Assembly: GCA_005019695.1 (NCBI GenBank)
Contig: RXID01015084.1
Span: 37,566 to 101,565 of the forward strand
Direction: 5' to 3'
Origin: Trichopus zeylanicus subsp. travancoricus
Taxonomy: Eukaryota; Streptophyta; Magnoliopsida; Dioscoreales; Dioscoreaceae
DNA: 64,000 bases
A model generated the notes under the pieces. The model saw nothing but the letters and a program-made list of their open reading frames with translations, made no database searches and was not told the origin of the DNA. Each line of letters begins with the position of its first letter. The stretch's first letter is position 1. The translations under genes were made by a program, and so were the position numbers. Of this stretch, positions 50,741 through 62,640 are shown one piece after another.

Positions 50741-50798
50741 GCAGTAGCAATAGCAACAGCAGCAGCAGCAGCAGCAAAAGCAACAGCAACAGCAACAA
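50702..50798 (+). repeat. CAG/CAA-rich patch
   Basis: About 97 bases in which nearly every triplet is GCA, ACA or AGC (runs such as GCAGCAGCAGCAGCAGCA) with few AGT triplets. One + frame reads Ala/Thr and another would read mostly Gln, but stops (TAG) interrupt the Gln frame. A local expansion of the GCA variant, not a coding polyQ tract. Confidence 0.9.
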
Positions 50799-51059
50799 TA
50801 GTAGTAGTAGAAGTAGCAGTAGCAGTAATACTAGTAGTAATAGTTGTAGTATTAGCAGCAGGAGTCGCAATAATATATGTAGTAGTAGTAGCAGTGGCAA
50901 TTGCAATAATCGTAGTAGTAGTTGTTGTAACAATAGTAGTAGTAATAACAGTTGAAGTAGTAGTATTAGTAATAGTTGTAGTAGTAGTAGTATGACTAAT
51001 GGTAGCAGTAGTAGCAGTAGTAGCAGTAGGAGTAGTAGTAGGAGTAGTAGTAGTAGTAG

Positions 51060-52121
51060 AAGTAGTTATTATAGTGCAACAACAGTAACAGTAGCAGTAG
51101 TCGCAATCGAAATAGTAGTAGCAGCAGTAGTGGTAGTTGTTGTAGCAGTAGAAATAGTAGCAGTAGCGCTAGCATTCATAGCAGTTGTGGCAGTTGTACT
51201 ATGAGATGCATTAGTAGTAGTAGCAGTAGTAGTAGCTTTAGCTGTAGTAGCAGTTGCAGTAGTAGTAGCTGTAGAAGTTGTTGTACAAGTAGTAGCAGTA
51301 GCAATAGTAGTAGTATTAATAGGACTTGTAGTTGCAGTAGTTGTAGCAGTAGGAGTAGTGGTAGTAGTAATTGTTGAAGCAGCAATAGCAGTAGTTGTAG
51401 TAGTTGTTGTAGTTGGAGCAGCAGCAGTAGTATTATGAGTAGTCGTATCAGTTGGAGTAGTCGTAGTAGTAGTAGTCGTAGGTGTGATAGTAGTAGTAGT
51501 GGTGGTAGTAGTATTAGTAGTAGTAGTAGTAGTGTAGCAATAGTAGTAATGGTAGTACTAGCAGAAATAGTAATAGTGCTAGTAGTAGTAGAAAGAGCAA
51601 TAGTCATAGTAGTAGTAGTAATAGCTGTAATAGGAGCAGTATTAGTAGTGTTATGAGTAGTTCTAGAAGTAGGTCAAGTAGTAGTAGGAGTGGTAGAAGG
51701 AGTGAGAGTAGTAGTAGCAGTGGTAGAGGTAGTTGCAGCAATTATTGTAGTAGTTGTATTAGTAGTCACACTACTACTACGAGTAATAGCAGTCATAGTA
51801 GTAGGAGTTACAGTCAAAGTAGTAGGAGTAGCAGTAGTGACTGTAGCATTAGTAGCAGTAGCAATAGTAGCAGCAACATCAGTAATAGTAGTAGTAGCAT
51901 TTGGAGGAGTATTTGTATTATTAGGAGTAGGAGTAGCAGATAGTACGAGTAGTAGTAGTAATAGTAGCAGTAGGTGTTGGAGTAGGAGTAGGAGCAGCAA
52001 TAGTAGTAGTAGCTGTAGCTACAGCTGCTGCAGTGGTAGTAGTAGAAATAGTAGTGGTAGTTGTTTCAACATTAGTAGTAGTGGTAGTTGTAGTAGTTGA
52101 AGTTGTAGTATTAGTAGTAGC

Positions 52122-52162
<41 letters not shown>

Positions 52163-52340
52163 GACTAGGAGTACTACTAGTAGTAGTTGTACCAGTATAG
52201 TAGTAGTAGTAGCAGGAGTAAAAGTAGCAGTAGTTGTAGTACAATAGGAGTAGGAGTAGGAGTAGGAGGAGTAGAAGTAGTTGTTGCAGTAGTAGGAATA
52301 GGAGTAGGAATAGTAGTAGCAATAGTTGTAGCAGTAGAAC
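51060..52340 (-). repeat. Duplication G, copy 1
   Basis: Shared with 60,150-61,390 in order: CAGTAGCGCTAGCATTCATA (51,161), GTATTAATAGGAC (51,313), GTAGTATTATGAGTAGT, AAGAGCAATAGTCATAGTAG, GTGTTATGAGTAGT (51,649), TATTAGGAGTAGGAGTAGCA and GTAGGTGTTGGAGTA. Offsets are 9,088, 9,103 and 9,059. Confidence 0.87.
52122..52162 (-). repeat. Pure (AGT)13 tract
   Basis: 41 uninterrupted bases. At the comparable place copy 2 of duplication G has a short run of TTG (61,186-61,206) instead. Confidence 0.95.
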
Positions 52341-53659
52341 TAGTAGTTGTAGTAGCAAAAGTAGTAGTAGTAGTAGTTATAGATGTAATAGTAGTACTAC
52401 TTGGAGTAGCAGCAGCAGCAGCAGTAGTAGTAGTAGAAGTATTAGTAAAAGTAACAGTACTAGTAGTAGCAGCATTAATTGTAGTAGTAGTCGTGGTATT
52501 AGTTGTAGTAGTAGTAGCAATAGGAGTAACAGTAGTAGCAGTAAAAGTAATAGTAGTAGTGCTACTAGTAGTAGTAGTAGTAGCAGTAGTAGCAGCAGTA
52601 GTAGCAGTAGCAGTGGTATAATAGTAGTCATAGTAGAAGTAGCAGTAGTAGTAGCAGCAGGAGTAGTAATAGTAGCTGTGGTAGTAGTAGCAACAGCTTT
52701 AGTAATTTTTGTAGCAGTAGTACTAGTAGAAGTAGCAGAAGCAGTAGCAGAAGTCGTAGTAGCAGAAGCAATAGCAGAAGCAGTAGTAGTAGTAGTGGTG
52801 GTAGCAGCAGTAGTATTAGTAAGAGGAGCAGCAGCAGTAGTAATAGTAGTAGTTGTCATAGTAGTAGTAGTAACAGTAGTAGCAATAGTAGTAGTAGCAC
52901 TAGTAGTAGCTGAAGTAGTAGTAGTAGTAGTAGTAATAGTAGCAATAGCAGTTGTAGCTGTAGCAGCAGTAGTTGTTGTTGTAGTAGTAGTTGTAGTAGC
53001 TGTAGTAGTAACACTAGCCACATTAGTAACAGTAGGAGTAGTAGTGGTAGCAGCAGTAGTAGTAGTAATAGTAGCATTAGTAGTTGTGGTAGACGAAGTA
53101 GCAGTAGTAGTCGCAGAAGTAGTACTAATAGTAGCAGTTGAAGTGTTAGAAGTAGTAATAGTAGTACTAGTAGTAGTAGTAATAGTAGTAGTTGTTGTAG
53201 TAGTAGCCATAGTAATAGCAATAGTAGTAGTAGAAATGGTGGTGGAAGTAGTAGTAGAGTAATAGTGGTAGTATTAGTAGTAGCAGTATTAGTTTTAGTG
53301 GTATTAGCTATAGTGGTAGTATTTGTAGCAGAAGTCGGAGTAGTAGTAGTATTAGTAGTACTAGTAGTGGTAGTAATTGTAGTAGGAGTTGTAGTAAAAG
53401 TAACAGTAGTAGTAGTAGTTGCAATAGTAGTAGTAATAGTAGTAGGAGCAGCAGCAGCAGCAGCAGTAGTCGTGGCAGTAGTAGTAGTGGTAGTAGTACC
53501 TGTTGTATTAGCAGTAGTAATAGTAGTAGTGCTCGAAGTATTAGTAGCAATAATAGTAGTCGGAAAATTAGTAGTAGGAGTAGTAGTTATTATCGTAGCA
53601 ATAGTAGCAGTAGTAGTAGGAGTAGAAGTTGCATTAGTAGAAGCGGAATTAGTTGTAGT

Positions 53660-53760
53660 CACAGTCGTATGAGTATCATTAGTAAAAATAATAGTAGTTG
53701 TAGTAGTTGCAGTAGCAGGAGTACTAGTAGTAGTGGTAGTAGAGCAATAGTAGTAATCGT
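53660..53760 (-). repeat. Family F, partial copy
   Basis: GAGTATCATTAGTAAAAATA at 53,671 followed by ATAGTAGTTGTAGTAG. The rest of the unit is not recognisable. Confidence 0.65.
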
Positions 53761-54459
53761 GGTAGTAGAAGTAGTAGTTGTATTAGTAGTAGTAGTTGTT
53801 GTTGTGGTGGTAGTAGTAGTAGTAGAGCAATAGTAACAGCAGTTGCAGTAGTCGTAGGAGTTGTAGTACTAGCAATAGCAGTAGTTGCAACCACAGTAAT
53901 AGTAGCATTAGCAGCAATAGTACTAGAAAAAGTAGTAGTTGTTGTTGTTATAGTGTCAGCAGTAGCAGCAGTAGCAGTAGGTGTAGTAGTACTATTAGTA
54001 GAAGTAGCAGCAGTAGGAGTAGTAATAGTAGTTGGTTTAGTCGCAGTAGTAGTAGCAAATGTTGTTGTAGTAGTAGTAGTAGTAATAGTAGAAGAAGTAG
54101 TAGTAGTAGTATTAGTTTTAATGATAGTAGTAGTAGTTGTTGTTGTAATAGAATTAGCAGTCGTTGTAGTAGTAGCAGTAGTTGTTATAATAGTTGTAGT
54201 GGTGGTAGTACTAGTGGCATTAATAGTAGTGCTAGTAGTTGTAGTAGTAGTACTAGGAGCAGGAGAAATAGTGGTAGCGACAGTAGTTGTGGTAGTAGTA
54301 GAAGCAGTAGTAGTTTCAAGAATAGTAGTACTAGTAGTAGTTGTAGTAGCAGTAGGAGTAGCAGTAGTTGTAGTTGTAGTAGTAGAAGTTACGGCAGCAA
54401 TAGAGTAGTATGAGTTGTAGAAGTAGTAGCAGGAGTAGTAGTAATAGCATAGTAGCAGC

Positions 54460-54600
54460 AGCAGCAGTAGTAGTAGTAGCAGTAGCAGTGAAGTACCATT
54501 AGTCGTTGTAGCAGCAGCAGTAGTAGCAGTTATAGTAGAATTAGTAGTAGCAATATTAGTACTAGAAGAAGTAGTAGTAGGATAAGTACTAGTTATAGCA
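54460..54600 (-). repeat. Segment shared with 41,200-41,340
   Basis: GAAGTACCATTAGTCGTTGT at 54,490 and ACTAGTTATAGCAGTAG downstream. Confidence 0.65.
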
Positions 54601-54973
54601 GTAGGAGCAGTAGTAGTAGAAGTAGTAGTAGGAGCAGTAGTAATAGTAGCGGTAGTAGTAGTAGTAGTAGCAGTAGCAGTAGTAGTTGTAGTAGTTATAG
54701 TCATAGTAGCAGCAGCAGTAGTAGTAGTAGCAGTAGTGGCAGAAGTATTAGTAGTAGTTGTTGAAGTAGGAGAAGTAGTAGTAGCAGTGGTAGTAGTAGT
54801 AGTAGTAGTGGTAGTAGTAGTAGTAGCCGTAGTAGGAGTTGCAATAGTAGTTGTAGTATTGGTAGCAGTAGTAGTAGTAACAGTGGTAGTAGCTAAAGTA
54901 GTAGTAGTAGGAGAATTAGTAGGAGTAGTAGTAGGAGTAGTAGTAGCAACTGTAGTAGTCATAGTAGCCATGC

Positions 54974-54999
54974 TATTATTATTATTATTATTATTATTA
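54974..54999 (+). repeat. (ATT)n tract
   Basis: 26 uninterrupted bases of TAT/ATT triplets, the longest run of that variant seen. Confidence 0.95.
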
Positions 55000-55239
55000 G
55001 TAGTAGTAGTAGTAGTAGTAACAGTAGTGGTAAAAATGGAAGTTGTATTTTATGCAGTAGAGGTAGTTGTTGTATAAGTAGTATTAGCAATACAAGTAGT
55101 TCTAGTTGTAGTAGTAGTAGCAGTAAACCTCATAGTTGCAGTAGTTGTAGTAGTAATAGAAATAGTAGTAGTTGTGGTTGTTGTTGTTGTAATAGTAGTA
55201 GTAGCAGTAGTTGTAGTAATAATAGTAGTAGTAGTAGTA

Positions 55240-56350
55240 GCTATAGTAGGAGTAGCAATAGCAACGATATTAATAGAAATAGTTGTAGTGGCAGTACTAG
55301 TGGGAGAATCAGTAGTAGTAGTAGTTGTAGAAGTAGTCCTTGTTGGAGTAGTAGTTGTAATAGTAGGTGTTGTAGCTGTAATAGTAGCAGCAGCAGCAGT
55401 AGTAGTAGTAGTATTTGTAGTAGTAGGAGTAGTTATTATTATTAGTAGTAGTAGTAGTAGCAGTCGTAGTCAGGGTAGTAGCAGTAGTAGAAGGTGCAGT
55501 AGCAGTAGTAGTTGGAGTAGAAGTCGCAGTTGCAGTTGTAGAAGTGGTAGCGAAGGCAGTAGTAGTTAGAGTATCATTAGTAAAAATAATAGTAGTAGTA
55601 GCCGTAGTAGTAGGAGTAGTTGTTGTAATAGTAGGCGTTGGAGTAGAGGAAATAGTAGCAATTATTATAGTAGTAGGAGTAGTAGTGGTAGTAGTAGTAG
55701 CAGGAGTAGTAGTTGTAGTAATATTAGTTGTAGTTTTATTAGGAGGAGTAGTAGTAGTATTAGTAGTAGTAGTTATTGTTGCAATTGTAGCAGTGGTAGT
55801 AGGGGCAGTAGTAGCAGTTGTAATGGTAGCAGTAGTGGTAGAAGTAGGAGAAGTAGTAGTTGTTGTAGTAGCAGCGACAGCAACAGCGAAAGTAGTTACA
55901 GTAGTTGTAAATTTAGTTGTTGCAGAAATAGTAGTAATATTAGTTGTAGTAATAGTAGTAGCTGTAGGAGTAGTAGTTGTAATAGTATTATAAGTAGTAG
56001 TAGCAGGACTAGTAGTGGTAATAGCAATAGCAAAAGTGGCAGCAGCGCCAATAGCACTAGTTGTAACAGTAGTAGCAGTAGTAGCAATAATAGCAGTAGT
56101 AGTGAATAGTAGCAGTAGCAGCAACAACAACACTAGTAGTAGTAGTAGTAGTAGTAGGGTAAGTAGTAGTAGAGTTAGTAGCAGTGGTAGTAATAGTAGG
56201 TGCAGTTGTTGTTATTTTTAGTAGTAGTTATAGTATTAGTTGTAGTAGTAATAGCATTAGCAGTAGTAGTAGTCGTAGTACTACTAGTAGCATTGGTAAA
56301 GTACTAATAGTAGTAGCTGTAGAACTAGTTGTAGGAGTAGTAACAATAAT
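55240..56350 (-). repeat. Family F, unit 4
   Basis: GCAACGATATTAATAGAAAT (near 55,262), GAGTATCATTAGTAAAAATA (55,569), GTAGGCGTTGGAGTAGAGGA, GCAATTGTAGCAGTGGTAGT and GTAGTACTACTAGTAGCATT. The order matches unit 2 at an offset near 11.6 kb, with a different amount of repeat in between. Confidence 0.75.
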
Positions 56351-56478
56351 AGCAACAGGAGTAGAATTAGTAGTAGCAGTAGCAGTAGTATTACTAGTAG
56401 CAGTAGTGGTAGTAGTAGCAGTAATAACAACAACAGCAGCAGCAGCAGCAATAGTAGTAGTATTAGCAGTAATGGCAA

Positions 56479-56509
<31 letters not shown>

Positions 56510-56958
56510 GTTAGTACTAGTAGTAGCTGTAGTAGTAGTAGAAGTAGTTGTATTAGCAGGAGGAGTAGTAGTAGTAGTAGTAGTAGTAATAGTTATAGTA
56601 CTACTACTCATAGTAGCAGTGATAATGTTAGCAGCAGTAATATTAGTAGGAGAAGCAGTAGCAGTAGTAATGGAAGTAGTAGCTGTAGTAATAGTAGAGG
56701 GGGAAGTATTAGTAGTAGGAGTAGTAGAAGAAGTAGTGTAGCAGCAGTAGTAGTACTAGTAATAGGGATAGTCATAGTAATAGTAGCAGTTGGAGTACTT
56801 GCTGTAGTACTAGTAGTAGTAGTAGAAGCAGCAGCAATAGTAGTAGCAATAGTAACAGGAGTAGTAGAAGTAATAGTAGTAGTAGCAATAGCGGTACTAG
56901 TAGTAGTAGTAGTATTCATAGTAGTACAGTAGCAGAAGAAGTAGTACTGATAATAGTT

Positions 56959-56996
<38 letters not shown>
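56959..56996 (-). repeat. Pure (AGT)12 tract
   Basis: 38 uninterrupted bases of AGT repeat. Confidence 0.94.
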
Positions 56997-56997
<1 letters not shown>

Positions 56998-58959
56998 CAG
57001 TACTAGTAGTAGTAATAGGAGTAATAGTAGTACTAGTAGTAGCCGAAGGAGGAGTAGTAGTAATAGCAGTACTAGTGGTAGTGGTTGTTGTAGAAGTAGC
57101 AGAAGTAGGAGGAGCAGGAGTTGTGGTGCAAATTTGTGTAGCAGAAGGAGTAGTAGTTGGTTAGGAGTAGTAGTAGTTGTAGTAGTAGTAGCAGCAGCAA
57201 TTGTAGTGGTAGTGGCTGTGGTAGCAACAACAACAGTCATAGGAGTAGTAGTAGCTGCAGTAGTAGTAGCCATTGTACCAATAATAGTAGTAATAGTAAT
57301 AGTAGCAGCAGTATTAGCGGTAGTGTCATTAGCAGCGATAGTTCTCATAGTATCACTAGTAGTATTAGCAGTAGTAGTAGCAGCAGCAGTGGTAGTTGCA
57401 ATAGTAGTAGCAGAAGTAGTAGTAGTCGTAGTTTATCTAGTAGTAGTAGTACTGTTAGTGTTAGTAGTAGTTGTATTAATAATAATAGTATTGTAGTAGT
57501 AGTATTAGTTGGAATAGTATTTATATTAGCAGAAGTAGTAGTTGTAGTAGCAGTAGTAGGAGTAGTAGTAGTAGTAGTTGGAGTAGTGGTAGTAGTAGTA
57601 GTAGAAGTAGCAATAGTAGCAGTAGTTGCAGCAGTGGTTTTAGTAGCAATGAGAGTTGTAGCAGTAGTTGTAGTAGCAGTAGCAGTAGAAGCAGCAAGAG
57701 TAGTCCTATAACTAGCAGAGGTGTTAGTAGTACAATTAGTACCAGTAGTAGTAGTTGTTGTTGTTGTAGATGTTGTATAAGTAGTAGTAATAGTAGCAGC
57801 TGTAGTTGTAGTTGTAGTAGTAGCTATTGTAGTAGTCATAGTAGTAGTTGTAGTAGAAGTAGTAGTAGCCGCAGTAGTAGTAGTAGCATTTGTAGCAATC
57901 GTAGCAGAAGAAATAGCAACACCAATAGTTGGAGTAGTAGTAGTAGAAGTAGTAGTTATAGTAGTAGTTCTAATAGTAGTAGTAGCAATACTAGTTCTAG
58001 CCGTTGTAGTAGTTGCAACTGTAGTATTAGTAGGAGTAGCAGTAGTAGTAGCAGTAGTAACAATAGTAGGAGGAGTCATAGTGTAGTAGAAATAGTAGCA
58101 GTAGTAGTAGTAGTAATGTTTTTCGTAGCAGTTGTAGTAGCATTTTTAGTAGTAGCAGCAGCAGTGGTAGTAGTAGCAATAGAAGTAGTACTAGCAGCAA
58201 TAGTAGCAATTGTTTTAGTAGTAGTTGTAGTAGCGGCAACAAGAGCAACAATAGTAGTGTAGCGGTAGTAATAGTAGTAGTAGCAGTAATAGCAGTTGTA
58301 GTAATAGTAGTAGTAGCCGTAGCAGTAGTCATTGTAGTAGTAGTTGTTGTTGTTGTAATAGTATCAACAGTAATTGTGATAGCAATAACATAAGTAGTAG
58401 TAGTAGGAGGAGAAGCTATATTAGTTGCATTAGCGGTAGTACTATTAGCTAGAGCGACAGTAGAAACAGTAGTGGTAGCAGTAGTTGCACTAGTAGTAGT
58501 AGTAGCAGTAGCAGTAGTAGTAGTACTAGTAGCAGCAGCAGCAGCAGTAGTAGTAGCAGTAGTGGTTGCTATAGTTGCCATTATAGTACTTGTATTATTA
58601 GGAGTAGAAGTAGTTATAGCTGTAGAAGTAATCAAAGTAGTAGTAATAGTAGTAGTAGTAGTAGTCGTAGCCATAGTAATAGAAGTAGTCGTAGCAGTAG
58701 TAGTAGTAGCAGTAGTAGCAACAGTAGCATTAGTAGAAGTAATAGCAGGAGTAGTAGAAGAAGTAGCAGCAGTAGTAGTAGTAGTAGTTGGAGAAGTAAT
58801 AGTTGTTGTTATTGTAGGAGAAGTCGAAGTAATAGTAGTAGTAGTAGTAAAAGTCAAAGTAGTAGCAGTAATAGTCAGAGTAGTAGTACAAGTAGTAGTA
58901 GTAGTTGTAAAAGTAGTTGTAGTACTAGTAGTAGTAGTTGCAGGAGAAGTAGAAGCATT

Positions 58960-60000
58960 AGTAGAAGGTGTAATAGTAATATTAGTAGTGGCCGAAGAAA
59001 TATTTGTAGTCGTGGTAGTAGTAGTTGCAAGAGTATTCGCAGTTGCAGCAGTTGCAGTAGTAGTAGCAGTTGGAGGAGTAGCAGTGTAATAGCAATAGTA
59101 GCAGTAGCATTATTAGTAGTAGCAGGAGAAATAGTAGTAGTATTATTAGCAACAACAACAACAACAACATTAGTAGTAGTAGTGGTAGTAGGAGTGGTAG
59201 TTGTAGTATTAGTAGCCACAATAGTAGTAGTAGTTGTTGTTGTTGTAGTAGTAAAAGTCATAGTAGTAGCAGTGGTAGTTATAGTTGTAGTACTAGTAGT
59301 AACAGTTGTTGTAAAAGTAGTTATAGTTGTAGTAGTAGTTGCAGTAGCAAGAGAAAAATTAGGAGAAGTAGTAGTATTAATAGTAGTAGTAGCAGAAGCA
59401 ATATTTGTTGTAGTGGCAGTAGTAGTAGTAATTGTATTAGCAGTCGCGACAGTACTAGTAGTAGTCGTAGCAGCAACAACAGTCGTAGTTGTAGCAGTCG
59501 AAGCAGTAGAGTGTAGTCATAGTAGTAGCAGTAGCATCAGTAGTTGCAATATTAGGAGAAATAGTAGTAGCATTAGTAGCAACAAAAACAAGAACAACAT
59601 TAGTAGTAGTAGTAGTCGTAGCAACAACAACAACAGTAGTAGTAGAAGTGGTAGTAGGAGTAGTAGTCGTAGTATTAGTAGCCGTAGTAGTCGTAGTAGT
59701 ACTAGTAGTAGTAGCAGCAGTAGCAATTGTAGCAGTAGTAGCAATTGTAGTGGTACTTGTAACAGTAGTAGCAAGAGCAGTAGTAACAGTAGTAGTAGCA
59801 AGAGTAGTTGTAGTAGTGGTAGTAGTAGTCGTACTAGTAGTAGTAGCAGTAGTGGCAATAGTAGTAGCAGTTCTAGTGGTAGAATTATGAGAAGTAGTAG
59901 GAGCAATAGTATTAGTAGTAGTAGTAGGAATAGCAGGAGTTGCAGTAGTAGTAGCAGTAGGAGAAGTAATAGTAGTAGTGGTAGAAGTAGTCGTAGTAGT
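58960..60000 (-). repeat. Family H, distant units
   Basis: AATATTTGTAGT (58,999) and AATATTTGTTGT (59,400), AGGAGAAATAGTAGTAGTAT (59,124 and, with a change, 59,553) and GCAGTAGTAACAGTAGTAG (59,777). Two units about 400-430 bases apart, shorter than the roughly 755-base units at 46 kb. Confidence 0.68.
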
Positions 60001-60149
60001 ATGACTAACAGTACTAGTAGTAGTGGTAGAAGTAGTAGTATGACTAAGTGTAGTAGAAGTAGTAGTGGGAGTAGGAGTAGAAGTAGTAGTAGTAGTAGTA
60101 TGACAAACAATAGCAGTAGTAGCAGTAGTAGGTGTATAAGTAGTTGTAG

Positions 60150-61390
60150 TAGTAGTAGCAATAGTAGTGGTAGTAGTAGTAGTGGCAATAGTAGTAGTAG
60201 TAGTAGTAGTACTAGTAGCGGTAGTTGTTATAGCAGTAGCAATAGTAGCAGTAGCGCTAGCATTCATACCAGTTGTGGCAATAGTAGTATGAGTTGTAGT
60301 AGTACTAGTGGCAGTAGTAGTTATTGCAGTAGTAGTAGATATAGCAGTTGTAGCAGTTGCAGCAGTAGTAGCTGAAGGAGTCACAGTATTAGTAGTAGCA
60401 ATAGCAATAATAATAGTATTAATAGGACTAGTATTTGCAGTAGTTGTAGCAGTAGGAGTAGTGGTAGTAGCAATAGTTGTAGTAGCAATAGTAGTAATTG
60501 TAGTAGTTGGAGCAGCAACAGTAGTATTATGAGTAGTAGCAGTAGGAGTAGTCATAGTGGTAGAAGTAGTACGAGTGAGAGTAGTAGTAGTAGTGGTAGT
60601 AGTAGTAGTGGTAGTACTAGCAGAAGTAGTAATAGCACTAGTAGCAGCAGTAAGAGCAATAGTCATAGTAGTAGTAGTAATAGTAGTAATAGCCATAGTA
60701 TTAGTAGTGTTATGAGTAGTAGTAGCAGTCGGACTAGTAGTAGTTGTTGTGGTAGTAGGAGTGAGAGTGGTAGTAGCAGTGGTAGTAATAATTGCAGCAA
60801 TTGTTGTAGTTGTTGTACTAGTAGTAGCACTAGTAGTAGTAGAACTAGCAGTCATAATATTAGTAGCAGCAGTAGTGATAGTAGCATTAGTAGCAGAAGC
60901 AATAGTAGTGGCAATAGCAACAGTAGTAGTAGTCACCGTTATAGTAGTATTTCTATTATTAGGAGTAGGAGTAGCAGTAGCAGGAATTGTAGTAGTCGTA
61001 GTAGCGATAGTACTTTTAGTAGTAGTAGTAATAGTAGTAGTAGGTGTTGGAGTAAGAGTAGAAGCAATAGTAGTAATAATCGCAGCTACCACAGTAGTAG
61101 TAGTAGAAGTAGTAGTGGTACTAGTTTTTGCATTAGTAGTAGTGATTGAAGTAATTGAAGTTGTAGTATTAGTATTAGTAGTAGTAGTTGTTGTTGTTGT
61201 TGTTGTGGTTTTAGGAGTATTAGTAGAGTAGCAGCAGCAGTAGTAGTAGTAGTCGGAGTAGGAGTAGCATTAGTTATAGTAGAGTAGGAGTGGGAGTAGT
61301 AGTAGGAGTAGGAGTAGGAGTAGTAGTAGAAATTGTAGGAGTCGTAGAACTAGTACTTGTAGTCATAGAAGTAGTTGCAGTAGTGGTGGT
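60150..61390 (-). repeat. Duplication G, copy 2
   Basis: Landmarks as in copy 1: GCAGTAGCGCTAGCATTCAT (60,249), GTATTAATAGGAC (60,416), GTGTTATGAGTAGT (60,708) and GTAGGTGTTGGAGTAAGAGT (near 61,040). Direct orientation. Confidence 0.87.
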
Positions 61391-62349
61391 GGTATTAGTA
61401 GTAGTAGTTGTAGTAGCAGCAGTAGTTGTTGCAGTAGAAGGAGCAGCAGCAGCAGTAGTAGTAGAAGTAATAGTTGTTGTAACAGTAGTAGTAGTAATAG
61501 TAACAGTGGTAGTAGTAATAGTAGTAGTAGTAGTAGTAGCAGTAGTTGTTGTTGTAGTAGTAGTAGTAGCCGCAATAGCAGTAGTAGTAATAGGAGTACA
61601 ACTAGTAGCTGTTGTACTAGTAGAGTAGTTGTAGTTGTTGTAGTAGTACTAGGAGTTGCATTAGTAATAGTTGTAGTAGGAGTAGAAGTAGTAGTAGTAG
61701 TGGTCGCAGGAGTAGGAGTAGGAGAGTAGTACTAGAAGTTGTAGTAGTAGTGGCTGTAGTAACAATAGTAGTATTAGTAGTAATAACAGTAGCAGCAGCA
61801 GTAGTAGTAGTACTAGTCGTAGGCATAGTATTAGTACTAGTTGGAGTAGTGGTACTTGTAGTAGTAGTAGGAGTAGGAGTAGCAATTGGAGTTGGAGTAG
61901 GAGTAGTAGTAGTAGTTGGAGTAGGAGTCATATTAGTAGTTGTAGTTGTAGTAATAGTAGTAGAATTAGGAGTACTAGTTGTAGTGGTGGAAGCGATAGC
62001 AGTAGTAGGAGAAGTAGTAGGAGCAGCAGTAGTTGTTGTAGTAGGAGTAGTAAGATTAGTAGTAGTAGTAATAGTAATACTAGTAGTCATAGTAGTAGTA
62101 GCAACAGTAGTAGTAGTAATAGCAGTACTGGTAGTTGGAGCAGTAGGAGTAGTAGTTGGAGTAGTAGGAGTAGTAGGTGTAGTAGTGGTAGCAGCAGCAT
62201 AGTAGTAGTAGGAGCAGCAGCAGCAACAATAGTATAGTAGTAGTAGTAGTAGGAGTCGAAGAAGGAATAGTTGTAGTGTTAATAGTAGTATTAGTACTAG
62301 TATTAGTAGTAGAAGTAGTAGTAGCAGCAGTTGTAGAAGTTGTTGTAGT

Positions 62350-62640
62350 AATAGCAATAGAGGAAGGAGTTGTAGTTGTAGAAGCAGTAGCAGTAGTAGT
62401 AGTAAGAGTGTTAGTAGGTGTAGTACTTGTAGTAGTAGAAGTTGTAGTAGTGGTAGTAGTAGCAGGAGGAGGAGAAGGAATAGTTGTAGTTGTAGTAGTA
62501 GTGGAGGTGGCAGTAGGGGAAGGAGTTGTAGTTGTAGAAGCAGTAGCAGCAGTAGTAGCCAGAGTACTAGTAGGTGTAGTACTTGTAGTAGTAGTAGAAG
62601 TTGTGGTAGTAGTAGTAGCAGTAGTAGTTGGAGGAGTAGT
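62350..62640 (-). repeat. 156-base tandem duplication
   Basis: GAAGGAGTTGTAGTTGTAGA at 62,363 and 62,519, followed in both by GAAGCAGTAGCAG, GTTAGTAGGTGTAGTACTTG (with a small change) and GAAGTTGT. Period 156, fifty-two triplets. Confidence 0.92.

Noticed and set aside
50702..50798. Possible coding polyQ or polyA tract
   Set aside because: The Gln frame is broken by TAG triplets, and no gene context exists on either side.
59455..61092. 545-codon Thr-rich frame on the - strand, and overlapping Leu-, Ser- and Val-rich frames
   Set aside because: Several overlapping frames on both strands are open at once, as expected for this triplet. None has non-repetitive content.
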